Shown one piece after another: positions 44,201 to 56,438 of a stretch of 64,000 nt of DNA. The position numbers and the translations under genes were made by a program. Location: contig KV419396.1 of the NCBI GenBank assembly GCA_001630475.1, forward strand, positions 868,001-932,000, in the 5' to 3' direction. How positions within the stretch are numbered: the first letter of the stretch is position 1; each line of letters begins with the position of its first letter. Below the pieces are notes generated by a model that saw nothing but the letters and a program-made list of their open reading frames with translations, was not told where the DNA came from and ran no database searches. This DNA comes from Sistotremastrum niveocremeum HHB9708. Lineage: Eukaryota > Basidiomycota > Agaricomycetes > Sistotremastrales > Sistotremastraceae.

Positions 44201-47179
44201 GCGCCAATAGCATCCAATTGAATCAAGGTACCGAACTTCCTTGGCAGCCCGAATGATTCTCATTGCCAAACAGTTTCGTCAAAGGAATGGTCGACGCTCT
44301 GAATGCCGAGATAGCGCTAGGAACTGTGACAAACGTTTCAGAGGCAGTCCGATGGCTGGGTTATACATACCTCTTCGTTCGAATGAGGCGCAATCCATTC
44401 TTCTATGGTTTGTTTCATCAAACTGTATCCATCATGCCAGACTTATCAGTGAGGTCCAGGGATGGACCATGATGAAACTTCTCGTGACCCTGAGCTCTCA
44501 AGCAAGCGCAACCATCTCGTCCTTCTAGCGGCTAGAAAGCTAGTCGGCGCTCGCATGATCCTTTTCAACGAATCCACCGAGTCGTTTTCGATCACGGACC
44601 TAGGCAGGATTGCAGCCAGATACTATATCCGCCATTCATCTGTGGAGGTATTCAACGAAATGTTCAAGAAGGTTATGACGGAAGCCGATATTCTAGCGAT
44701 GCTGAGCGCCAGCACCGAGGTGCCATCATCACTCTGGTCCAAGAGAATCCCGACTGATTTTCTTTTCAGTTTGATCAAATACAAGTGAGAGAGTCCGAGA
44801 TCCCAGAGCTCAAAGTCATGATGGATGAAGTCATCCCCTGCCAAGTCAAGGTCAGTGTCAAATGTGCTATATGGATGACACCCTGACATAATCTCTAGGG
44901 CGGCACAGACACGAGCCAGGGAAAAGTCAATATTTTGCTTCAGGGCTTTATCTCGCAGACATACGTGGAAGACTTTGCTTTGGTCTCTGATATGAATTAT
45001 GCGGCTCAAAACGGCGGTCGCATAATCAGAGCTATCCTCGATATCGCTATGAGCCGAAAGTGGGCTTGCGTGGCTGCTGTCTCCATGGCGCTCAGCAAAG
45101 CGATCGAGAAACGAATGTGGCCTTTTGATCATCCCTTGAAACAGTTCAAGCTTTCTCCGGATACGATGTACAACCTAGAGAGATGGGCAGACGAATACTC
45201 TCCCGCCGAGTTAGCGACGATGTCAGCCAGTGATCTGGGCGCTCTGATACATCTCAACGAGCGCCACGGTACCGCAATTTTACGTTGCGCGAGACAGTTT
45301 CCCACTGCGAAGATAACCCACAAGCTGCGTCCCTTGAATGCTGAATTACTGCAGGTCCACGTATCTGTTACACGGTCCTTCGAATGGGACAATCAGGTTC
45401 ACGGATTTTCCGAGCCATTTATTATATGGATCGAAGACGAGGACGGATTAGAATTGCTGCAATATGCACATCTTCTATTTTCTGCCAACACCGACCGCCA
45501 GGAGACCGACTTTCTCGTATCTATCCCTGCCAATATCCCCCCTCCCAAGCTTCGATTACGGTTCATATCAGACAGATGGATAGGGGCCGAAGAGGAAGTC
45601 GAGATCGACTTAGATGACCTCCGTATGCCTGTCCTCAATTCCAATCGAACGGCTCTTTTGGATCTTCCTTTCTTGCCTACTTCAGCTGTTCCCGGGACGC
45701 ACTTGCAGCGATCTGTGACCCACAGATTTGGGTCTTTCAATGCAATGCAAACGCAGGTGTTCTGGTCTGTCATCAACACCAGTCAGAATGTCTTGCTGTG
45801 TTCTTCGGCCGGGTCTGGAAAATCTTTGTTAGGCTATGTTTCAGTAATGTTCGCTTTCTCCCCAACAATTCCCGCTCCCAGACTCACTAGTGTTTAGTGC
45901 GACCGCCTCACAGCTCAAAGGTGGCGTTGTCCTTTGGCTGACTCCCAATCGGAGTTTTGCCAAAGAAGCTGTTCGCAATCTCAAAGCTCTAGCACGATCA
46001 ACGTCGTTAGCTGTAGAACTTATTTTGGACCCGTCACATATTCCAAGCACACCGAAAGGCGTCTGGGTTGTGACTCCAAACGTGCTGAATGATCTCTTCC
46101 TCTCGGCATCGCCCATCTTCTCTGAGATCAAATCGGTCGTTTTGGACGCCTTGCATTTACTGGACAGTGAATACGAGCTCGCCATTTCTTCGCTCTTGCA
46201 AAGCACTCAAACGTCGAGACCTAGAATCATTGGACTTTCTTCGTGTCTGCATGATCCTTCTGACCTCGCCGAATGGTTGGATGTCCAGCCCCAGTTCACG
46301 TATTCCTTCCACTCTCGGGATAGAGAGCAATCGGTCATGACAACGTCTGAAACGTTCACGATACCTCATTCAGCAGCACTTTTCAGAGCCATGGTCAAAC
46401 CGATGTACTCAGCTATTCGCTCTTCTCCTGCAGACTCGGGAACGGTGGTATTCGTCCCATCCCGCAAGCAGTGCAGCTCGGTTGCTTCTGACCTAATAAA
46501 GCACTGTGCTGTCGAAGGGAATGTTCATGGCTTCTTGGGGCCTGAGGCAGAGCCTGAGAACCTCCAAGGATATCTTTATCGCCTTCGCAATCCATCTCTG
46601 ATGGAGCCTTTGCTGCATGGCATCGGCGTCTATCATCATGAAGTAAATCGAGATGATCAAGAACTCATCCTGCGACTTTTCGTTGAAGGTGTAGTCCGGG
46701 TCCTCATTGCTCCGCGAGATGCCTGCTGGACGATACCTGTCCGTGCAAACGTCATTGTGATGGGCACACAATATATCTCTGTAACACCCGGATCTTCGAA
46801 TGTGCAGCTGAAAGATTACGACATTCGAGAACTGGTACAAATGCAGGGTCGCGCCGCTGTGCACGGGGCTGTTGGTCATTTCCATGTCCTTTGCCAAAGC
46901 GAAACCCGCAGCACTATCATGCGGTTCTTGGAGGAAGGATTGCCATTGGAGTCTCATCTGCTCGAGGATCCCGTCCTGGCACGATGGATTGCACGGGCAA
47001 GGGCCAGCGGTTTGATCCAATCACCCCAGGATATCATGGATGTTCTCAGTTGGTCCTTCCTGCGGCATCGTATCAGCAGTAACGGTCTGTACTACGATGC
47101 AAAGACCCAGTCTCCGGAAGAAACACTTTCGAGATTAGCGGATACTTTATTCACGCCTTCTCAGGTAGAACAGACGTAG
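41217..47179 (+). CDS. SLH1: SLH1/ASCC3-type Ski2-like helicase without C-terminal Sec63 unit
   Basis: Helicase of the ribosome-quality trigger (RQT) complex, which splits collided ribosomes. I resolve 22 exons with consistent phase, about 1,621 aa: 41217..41237, 41312..41412, 41472..41675, 41729..41896, 41941..42217, 42282..42389, 42446..42524, 42574..42587, 42639..42763, 42814..42902, 42954..43066, 43119..43211, 43260..43342, 43401..43830, 43876..43930, 43978..44159, 44211..44227, 44274..44407, 44460..44719, 44770..44850, 44899..45848, 45898..47179. Cassette 1 is complete ([41 protein letters not shown]) and is followed by a Sec63 unit from about residue 880. Cassette 2 keeps AGSGKS but has DALH for DExH. 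The protein stops after the second winged helix, whereas Slh1/ASCC3 have a further Sec63 unit. The 5' exons 3-5 are least certain. BRR2 is excluded by the [17 protein letters not shown] linker. Confidence 0.85.
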
Positions 47180-47237
47180 ATTCTATAATCCAAGAAATTG
47201 ATTGACCAAGAAAAGAGTACACGGTTGTAAGATCAGG

Positions 47238-49003
47238 TTACTTGAGGTAGTTTTTCAGTTTCTGCAATCGCTCAACTGCTTCTTTCAGCTGGGCTGTGTC
47301 CTTACAGAAAGCAAAGCGGGCGAATTTTTCACCGATGTGAGAATTTTTCTCGCCGTAGAACTATGGCTCGATGAGTTGAGAAGGCTGAAAAACAGATGAT
47401 CCTTACCTCGCTGACAGGGATAGATGACACTCCAACTTCCATGGCAATGAACCAACATGCCCTAATATTTCCATTCAATAGAAGCTCGTTCAATGAGGCA
47501 GTGACACCTACTTGAAATCTCGACCTCGTCCATGGATGGTTTGAGGGAAAGGGTAATCGTCAGGGATGTCGACGTTTGAGATGTCCTAAAAATCATGAGC
47601 AAAACGCCAAGACAGAACACATGAACATACAAGCAACGCAAAGTATGAACCCTCGGGGTGAGTATAATTCATGCCAAGCCTGTCAAAGCCTTCAAGAAGA
47701 ATATCACGTCGTTCTTGATACGCCTGAAGCTGGAGCGGGAAGAAGTTGCGGCTAGGCGCTTGCTCCAAACCGGCGGCAGCGGCCTCTTGAAGAGGGGAGT
47801 TTGAGCAATAGACAATTCGGGTGGTCGCTGCAAGGACTGGGCCGATGAGAGTCGGCGGGCCAACTAACCATCCTACACGCCATCCGGTGGCAGCGAAAGA
47901 CTCTGTATAGTTTGCTTTCAATTATGAGGTGTACGTGATAAGCGCGGAGACGTACTGCCCGCGGATCCGACAGTGACAGTGCGTTCCCACATGCCAGGTA
48001 ATGTTGCGATGCGAACATGCTCCTTTTTGTCGTATACCAAACAGTCATACTGGAGCCGATTAGAAGCGAGATCACTCGTGAAGCAGCAGACATACGACTT
48101 CATCGGCCATGACGAGGGTGTTGAACTCTTTGGCCAGGGCAGCGATTTTCTCGAGTTCATCACGTCTGAAGACTTTCCCAACTGGATTATGGGGCGTGTT
48201 GACGATGATCATCTTTGTTTTGGGGGAGAATGCCGCCCTAAAGTTGGGCGTCAAGATACAATCCATAGGTAATCCAATGACAACGTGCCTTAATTCTTCA
48301 AAGTCGATCGTCCAATCATCGCTAGTAGACCTGCGATTGGCTGAGCTGGGTGGGTGAAGTGGCACAAAGACAGGAGTGCCAGCGTTGAATGTGACTGAAG
48401 GAAGATATTGGTCGAAGTAAGGCTCGAACATAATAACTTCATCGCCAGGATCCAAGAACGCGGTAAACATGGCATATTGGCCTGGCAGATCTTATGAACT
48501 ATCGATGACGGATCGGCCCTGATTTAACATACCTTCATTGGCACCACTCGTCACCAGAATCTCATTATCGACGTTCAGAGTTCTGCCATAGCTGGCAGAA
48601 TAATAGTCGCGAATAGCCTCCCGCAGGCGCGGCCGACCTTTAGGGTGAGAATAATGATTGCCGGCCACGGTTCCAAGGGCCTCGGTGGCAGCATCTTTGA
48701 CCCATTGAGGGGGAGGAAAGTTCATGTATCCCTGGCCAAGATTGATGCAATCTGCAGGCAAATTGGCAGCGCTTCATGGGTGGCTTTAGTTAGATCAGCG
48801 TAGATCGCGCGAGTCATGACTCACTTGTAGACAGACCAGACGTCGAGCGCCATTGCACGGCCTGTCTGCATTCTGGACGACAAAGGGACAGGAGATTTGA
48901 CGGGGACGCCGTTGATGGTGGCCATGATGGGAGTCGACTGGAAGGAGCGGTGGTGGAGAGCGAGACGGGTCAGAATAATTGGCCGTCGGAGGCTGACAAG
49001 CAT
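47238..49003 (-). CDS. BNA3: Kynurenine-oxoglutarate aminotransferase (Bna3/KYAT type)
   Basis: PLP-dependent fold-type I transaminase that converts kynurenine to kynurenic acid. Model: complement(join(47238..47360, 47407..47461, 47512..47585, 47631..47902, 47956..48049, 48096..48481, 48533..48771, 48825..49003)), 473 aa. The first 35 residues (MLVSLRRPIILTRLALHHR) look like a mitochondrial presequence; a second Met (MATINGVPVK) could start a cytosolic form. PLP-site motifs are INLGQGYMNFPPPQWV, YSHPKGRPRLREAI, VTSGANEG, NTPHNPVGK, MADEV followed by YDCLVYD, and the lysine motif VGSAGKSFAATGWRVGW. The C-terminal RFAFCKD matches KYAT. Divergent from IMP2 over 69 bp. Confidence 0.92.
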
Positions 49004-49072
49004 TGCGTTTTCTTCCCTTGTCTGACAGCTCCCGAACAAAGCCGACTGCTCCTGACGCCGGCTGTTCTTCGT

Positions 49073-49893
49073 ATGGCTTTACGTGCCAAATTCATGCGTT
49101 ATGGCTGGATATCTATAGGTAAGGCGTCTTAGCAGAAGAGTGTCGCAGCTGAGCGCGTACCAGGCATCGTCTTCGTCGACCACTTCTACTCCATCCGGGT
49201 CGTTTCAGGATCCAGCATGCAAGTTTCGTCGCGTCTCCTTTCAAGCCGTTCCATTCTGAACTCGTTCTGGGCTAGCCAACGCTGAACCCCATCGATTCGC
49301 GGTGGCGGGACTTTGTTCTGTTTGACAAGCTGTCCATAGGCGGGTATGGGGTGTATCGCAGAGGAGACATCGTTTCATTCAAGTAAGCTCTCTCATGCAA
49401 TTGCCCCCGTTGGTCTAAATACCACCAGGTCACCGAATAACGCCGGTCCTCTCTTGGTCAAAAGGATCGTCGCGCTCGAAGGAGACGTGATCCAAACGAT
49501 GCCCCCCTATCCAGACAAGGAGGTCACAATACCAACCGGACACGTTTGGGTCGAAGGTGCTCATAAATGCTATCGCGCATATATCTAACTGATGCCGCAT
49601 ACAGGCGACGATTGGCGTTCACGCGATAGCAATCACTTCGGGCCCGTAAGAATCATGCTCGGCTTTCTGAACGGTATTCAAAGTCGCACTAGATTCCCCT
49701 CGCCCTGATCGACGCCAAACTCAGTTGGATTCTATGGCCGTTATCACGATTGGGACCGATCGATCGCGTGAACATCCGCCCCTCACAGACTTCGGGACAT
49801 GCGTGGAGGCCGGCTGACATCTGGAAGTCTAAATCCGCTAGGCTAAAAATCGGACATCTAAAGGATAATTGGCGTCCCAATGACGCACAATGA
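49073..49893 (+). CDS. IMP2: Mitochondrial inner membrane protease subunit 2 (Imp2)
   Basis: Signal-peptidase-like serine/lysine protease that matures proteins sorted to the intermembrane space. Model: join(49073..49118, 49164..49222, 49276..49382, 49429..49556, 49605..49645, 49693..49893), 193 aa. The catalytic serine lies in SGSSMQPTLNP (residue about 33), split by an intron between Gln and Pro. The catalytic lysine lies in LLVKRIVALEGD. TGHVWVEGDD and RDSNHFGPIPLALI are the conserved C-terminal boxes. A hydrophobic N-terminal membrane anchor is weak in this model (GWISIGIVFVDHFYSIRVV). The last 45 residues extend past the usual core. Confidence 0.9.
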
Positions 49894-50005
49894 ACGCCGT
49901 CTTCTAGCAATACAGAGACACCTCCTTTGCCAGACTATCTCCCAGAGCGGCCACCGTCACCTTGATCTCGTAGCGAGTTTCTTCGCTTCGCCATTGCTCT
50001 GATTC

Positions 50006-51660
<1,655 letters not shown>

Positions 51661-51929
51661 GATCTTGTTTGATTAGAGTGGCACAGCCACAATGCGGGGA
51701 ATATATGTCATGGCGGAGTTTAAACCTATTTCCCTGATCGATCTTCATGTGAAATCTCGGAAGCGGTCGACTCAGCGTGGGACAACCTCGGCTGTTGGAG
51801 CCGAACCGCCGACCCTGAGTGCATCCATCGGAGTCTGAACACCACCGCCCGCTCTCAGTGCCCATCTCAGGCTGTCCCCCGCAACCCCGCACCTCCTGCC
51901 CTTTTGCTCACGACCACCATCTTCACGCT

Positions 51930-52619
51930 ATGTCCATCCCAATTGACGAGCTCGTCGCTTCGCTCTCTACCACCATGAAATCCAGCCATATAGGCCAGGA
52001 AGCCATAGAGCTGGCCAATCTCCAGGTCTGTCTTGATTTGCGCTATGTTAACTTCATAAATACTGAACATAATTAGAACCAGTTAGCTACAACCCTCTTC
52101 TGCGCTACCAACCAGGGCTTTTCCAGTGGCCCTGATCTCCAACCACCAAATACTCCCACCCAGACGAGTCCTGGTTGGACAAACTATCTCCCTGACCCAC
52201 ACGCTCCTATGCAGCGCAGTTCTAGCATGAGTGGACGCCAAAAGCCAAGGAGAAGGAGCTCAGCCTCTCTTCTTCAACGCCCCGACGAGGACGTTTTCAT
52301 GATGGAGGAGGATGAAAAGGCTGAAGTGGAAGACATTCTATATGGCCGCAACAACAACTCGTTCCACTCTTCGAGCCCTACATATCATCCTCATCACGAG
52401 ATTCCTCACCATATGCCGGACTACTATTCCAGTTATCTCTCATCATACGATGTGGGCATGTCAGCTGCGTCGTCGACACCCTTTGCCTCGGGCGACCCAT
52501 TTCTGGCCTCACTAAGGCCACAACTACAAACGCATTCTCACGCAACCAATATGATTGCCCCGCAGAAGGCATTCTTACCCCAGCTAACTCAAAGCCATAT
52601 ACAGTCGATGAACACTTGA
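51930..52619 (+). CDS. Uncharacterised His/Ser-rich protein
   Basis: Two exons, join(51930..52025, 52077..52619), 212 aa. Not recognised. It starts MSIPIDELVASLSTTMKSSH with a short helix (EAIELANLQNQLATTLF). A Pro/Ser/Thr-rich region with a basic patch (RQKPRRRSSASLLQ) and an acidic patch (EDVFMMEEDEKAEVEDI) follow, then a His/Tyr-rich tail (YHPHHEIPHHMPDYYSS). Probably disordered; the RRRSS context suggests a phosphorylation site. Divergent from ATE1 over 269 bp. Confidence 0.62.
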
Positions 52620-52846
52620 GCAGCGAGTGGACCATAGTTTATTTTCCTTCTGACGCTTATTTATCGGCCTTATTGTTTCGTTTTCTTCCATGTAGCTAGA
52701 TCCCCTGATCTATTGTGCCATTTAGTACTTTGTAATTGTCGGGTCTACCGTTTTAGCAGCCTTGTCTTAGTAGTGTCTCATTAATCAAATATTATAGATT
52801 AAGTAAAATGCATGCATGACAACGGTGTGAAGCGCATCAACGATGC

Positions 52847-55082
52847 CTAGAAGAACTGCGAGAAATCGTAGGATTGCCCTTGGCCGGACTTGCCAGATGC
52901 CTTTGCAGGCTTCTGAGGAGCCGACTTTGCAGGACGTGCAACAGGGCCTTTTGACTGAGCAGGAGCGGGCTTCTCCTTTTTGGTCGGCTTGGTTTTCGTT
53001 TTCGTTTTTGTCGAAGCGAAAGTCACCTTCTTGACCTTGACTGGTCGTTCCGGCAGAGGCTCTTGTACCACTCGTTTTCGCTTCGACGACGGAGCCACCT
53101 CTTCATCCTCCTCGGGTTCTGATTCGATCGCTTCGGACTCTGCGTCAGAGTCTTTATCGCTCTCCTGCTGGGCCTCGTCGTCATCCTCCATTTCATCATC
53201 ATCACCGACGTCATGGAAGGCGGGGGTCTCAACGGTAGGGATCAAAGCAACAGGTCTGGTGTCGACACTACCAGGTGACAAACGCACGAGACCTTCGGCT
53301 AGTCGGCGCTCTTTTCTCGTACGAGTAGTAGCAGTAGCGGCCTCGTCAGCACGTCCATATATAGCTTTCACGGTGTCGAGTTGAGATGAGGAGCTTGGTG
53401 TGGATGGAGATGAGGGAGGAGTTGTGTAATAAGGAATCTTGCCCACGCTCCAGTCGCGCAGGACAAGTTTTGCGGCACCAGTCAGATCCAAAAAGCCGCC
53501 CTGATGAAGATTTATGAGAAAACTGAATATTCTAAATCACAACAACTCACCTTCTTTACGAATCCATTTGCACGTGCGACTGCTCGAAGGAAGGCTTCGT
53601 GATCGCTGGAGCCAAAGGCAGGCAGAGTGTAGTGTAGCATCAAGTCTTCGACGTCGGCGCGAGATATAAGGTATGAGACTGTAAATAAGAAGTAATTGAG
53701 ATTTGGACGCAAAACAGGTCAGAATTGAACGCACTGGCAGGGATAGGATCTTTCATCTTCTCAATTTTCCCTCGAGATCTCATCAAAACATCATGTCCGC
53801 GACGCATCGCTAATTCACGTCCAGTACTTTCATCCTCCTCCTGCTTTTCCCAAGCAAGGCCCGGAGTATCAATCACGGAGATTTTGTGGTTCGACGTAGT
53901 GATGGGTACATTGATAGGATAGGGAGTAGAGCTGTGACCCTCGCCCAGCGTGGCAAGACTGTAGACGGGGGAAGCAGCACGACGTGCTAGAGAATTCACA
54001 ACACTTGATTTTCCACTCTGGAAGGTCGTCAGTCTGATGTCAATGGGTCAGAAAATCAACATACATTCGTTATTCCAGCAACTGCAACGGTCAGAGGCTC
54101 TGACCCTTTTTCTTTCGCAAAGATTTCGAGGCACTCAAGTAACGCATCCACGCCGACAGCATCGTCGGCAGAATCTTCTCGTTCTTTGCCTTTCACTGGT
54201 TCGACCCGTTTCTCAGATTCACGAGGCAAGAATTCGGACGCAGAGCGGAACAGGAAGGTCGGGGCGATGGGTCGTAGGTAGTCAAGCCAAGCGACTAAGG
54301 TCTCTCGCGGAACAGTGTCTGTCTAACAGTTAATACATGTCTGCAAAGTAGAATCGAAACATACCAATTTTATTCAGAACGAAGACCAGCTTTTTCGGCG
54401 ACTGTGCCAAATTTTCCAGATATTCGCTTCTGAATGACAGAGGATCCCGAGCATCCAGAACTTCGAGAAGCACATCTGCCTTGTCGATGACGGCTTTCAA
54501 ATGAGGAAATTCCTGGTCGAGGAGTAACGGAGCTTCTTCGACTTTCTTCTTCGGTGCAGGTTTGGAGGGCCCGGCGGTGCTTGCGGTGACGATTTTAGCA
54601 GAACTGACGGCTTCAGAGCCTTCCTCCTCTTCATCTTTGTCGTCTTCAGTGGCTTTCGTATCCGTGCCAGCCTTAGCAGCCTTTCTCTGCTCCTTTAACT
54701 TTTGCTTCTTCTCTTCTGCCTATACGGCCATGAGTGCTCTGTGTTGAGTACCCCTTGAAGGACGCACCAATCGCCGGGTCTCTGCAATTTCTGCCAGGAT
54801 TTCCTCCTTGAACGGAAGGTTATTGGGGATGCCCGGGTCTTTCTTGTGTTCTGGAAGGAGTGAGTACTGATACTTGCAACACGATCAAAGGTCCTCGCAC
54901 TTGACTTCCATTGAGGATTTTTCTTTGCGGCTCTTTTCGCCTTTCGATGGCTTTCGGAGACTTTATGCCTGATCTTGGAGCGCTGAAAACTTGTTCCTCT
55001 CTTGGAGGTTTCTACATGCAAAGAAATTAGAAGAGTATGGAAAGAACGAGCGGGTTGACAAACTTTTGCGAATTTGAGGCAT
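52847..55082 (-). CDS. NUG1: Nucleolar circularly permuted GTPase Nug1 (GNL3 family)
   Basis: GTPase needed for maturation and export of the 60S ribosomal subunit. Model: complement(join(52847..53500, 53551..53678, 53735..54017, 54065..54318, 54365..54719, 54768..54850, 54901..55011, 55064..55082)), 628 aa. The N-terminal GN3L_Grn1 region is KTSKRGTSFQRSKIRHKVSE and KRAAKKNPQWKS. GTPase motifs come in permuted order: DARDPL (G5-like), VFVLNKID (G4), GITNSGKSSVVNSL (G1), then VIDTPGLAW (G3). The C-terminal tail is acidic then Lys-rich (KTKTKTKPTKKEKP) and ends YDFSQFF. Exon 1 encodes only six residues (19 nt). RIX1, another pre-60S factor, lies at the other end of the window. Confidence 0.93.
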
Positions 55083-55695
55083 GGCTGAAAGACTTGGCTT
55101 TTCGATCGGCTATCGGATGCTAGTCCGACTCTTCCAGCCTCTGTCTTCAAGCTTCAAGCTTCAAGCCGGCCCACTGAAGCAACTGCACCCCTGCCTCCCT
55201 CCCTCGAATCCCTTCTGTAGACCATCTCAAGCGCCGTCCTCGATATAGCACCTTCTTTCAGCTTATTTAGACAACATCGTTATCCTTCGCTGCAAACGCA
55301 AGGCACATCTACTGGCCCGGGACGTGCCACTACTGTCCCAACATTCATATTCAAATGCACCTGATACTTTCACGAAGTAATTCCAATGGATTTCATATCG
55401 GAGTTGCTCCGCAGATCTGGTTCTGGGTCCACCAACTCATACCAAGAGACTGACTCGCTTGCTTTGGAGTGGTACCCTTATTCTTGACCAGCATTAGTGT
55501 GGCCCACCCTGCATCGCGCACGATCCCAGGATATTTCTCCGGCCATCTAACAGCAACACCTGAGCAACACCTCGAATTTACACAAAATTGGAGTGATTGG
55601 ATCCAAGAGCGGTCGCAGCACACGACGACCTGCAGTTGGCATTGTTATGGGTGCAAAACGTCTTTATTAAGCTTTGAGAACGCATATTTCATATC
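55083..55695. other. Intergenic, short tandem repeat only
   Basis: A 613-bp gap between the NUG1 start and the tRNA gene. It contains a short direct repeat of TTCAAGC, three units, near 55146-55166. No open frame shows family features. Confidence 0.4.
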
Positions 55696-55804
55696 GGGCA
55701 CGTGGCGCAGCTGGTAGCGCGCATGCTTAGCAGTAGGCAAGATGGGACTTGAACCCACGCTTACGTAATGCATGAGGTCTTGGGTTCAAGTCCCAACTTG
55801 TCCA
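55696..55804 (+). tRNA. tRNA-Ala (AGC) with 36-nt intron
   Basis: Cloverleaf parts are clear. Box A/D-arm is TGGCGCAGCTGGTAGCGC. The anticodon stem CATGC/GCATG encloses loop TTAGCAT with anticodon AGC at 55729-55731. The intron occupies 55733-55768, directly after position 37, the canonical eukaryotic site. Box B/T-arm TTGGGTTCAAGTCCCAA spans 55780-55796. Discriminator A is 55804, followed by TTCTTTT, a possible Pol III stop. The acceptor stem has one G-U pair (3-70) and one C-U mismatch (6-67), so the gene may be weak or degenerate. CCA is not encoded, as expected. The intron contains TGGGACTTGAACCCA (55743-55757), an exact reverse complement of the T-arm. Confidence 0.75.
55743..55757 (-). 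repeat. Inverted 15-bp copy of T-arm inside tRNA intron
   Basis: TGGGACTTGAACCCA is the perfect reverse complement of TGGGTTCAAGTCCCA at 55781-55795, the T-arm of the same tRNA gene. It lies wholly within the intron and could pair with the T-arm in the primary transcript. Confidence 0.8.
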
Positions 55805-56438
55805 TTCTTTTACATTTTATTATTATAACTTTTCTTTCTTTACCATCTGATCTCTTTTTGGCCTTTCACAGCTCCCTTTGAATATTCTGTGGGTATTACA
55901 GTGCTGCAGCGGTCTTCCTTATCAAGCCCTGAGCCAAAAAGGTGCAGTCCCTGGCCAGTTTTGGTGCAGATCACCTCGATTCGGAGTCCCCAATTCTCCC
56001 GTTTTAAATTTTCATTTTTGTGACTCTTCCTCGCTGTCTACAGCTTCTGCTACTCTTGTTTCTTCATGTCAAGCCGTAAGTTTTTATCTGCGAGACGCAC
56101 TTGGCAATAACAATGGGAGTGGCGTCTGAACCTAAGTCGATGCGGCTTTCGTCTGGCTCGAGCTCACTAGTACTATATTCCACACCTTTCAAGTTTTTTT
56201 TCCCCGGACAATGTTCTCGGAGGTACCATCCACCTTCAATGATGAACATATTGAATCTCCATAGGTATCGCTTGCTGGTGACCGCTCGAGTCTCTGCAGT
56301 GTCCACATTTTAATTTCCCGACGGATCATTCCTTGGGTTCAAGTCCCAACTTGTCCCGCATTCCTGAAAATTTTTCATCGTACTTTGGGAGGTTGGTGAA
56401 TAAAGATAATCGTGTATAGTATGGGCCATTACATTATA
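55805..56438. other. Intergenic between tRNA gene and oxidoreductase gene
   Basis: A 634-bp stretch that is T-rich just after the tRNA. It includes the 25-bp tRNA fragment at 56332-56356. Open frames on either strand are short and unrecognised; I found no reverse transcriptase or LTR-like termini. Confidence 0.4.
56332..56356 (+). repeat. Second copy of tRNA-Ala 3' end (25 bp)
   Basis: Twenty-five bases are identical to 55779-55803 of the tRNA gene, covering the T-arm and the 3' acceptor strand. After them the two copies diverge (CGC here, ATT there). There is no matching 5' half, so this is a fragment, not a gene. Confidence 0.75.

Noticed and set aside
45898-47179. Separate gene for the second half of the SLH1 locus
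   Set aside because: The preceding exon ends in phase 2 at 45848 and joins in frame to continue the second helicase cassette; no promoter or start is needed.
41217-47179. BRR2 (U5 snRNP helicase) as identity
   Set aside because: The N-terminal linker, overall size and motif wording fit SLH1/ASCC3; BRR2 is about 2,150 residues with a PWI-type N-terminus and a full C-terminal cassette.
55740-55805. A second tRNA on the minus strand sharing the T-arm inverted repeat
   Set aside because: The minus strand has a T-arm-like hairpin but no D-arm or plausible acceptor pairing.
56064-56306. Minus-strand 80-residue frame near the tRNA fragment, considered as retroelement remnant
   Set aside because: No reverse transcriptase, integrase or gag motifs and no terminal repeats could be found.
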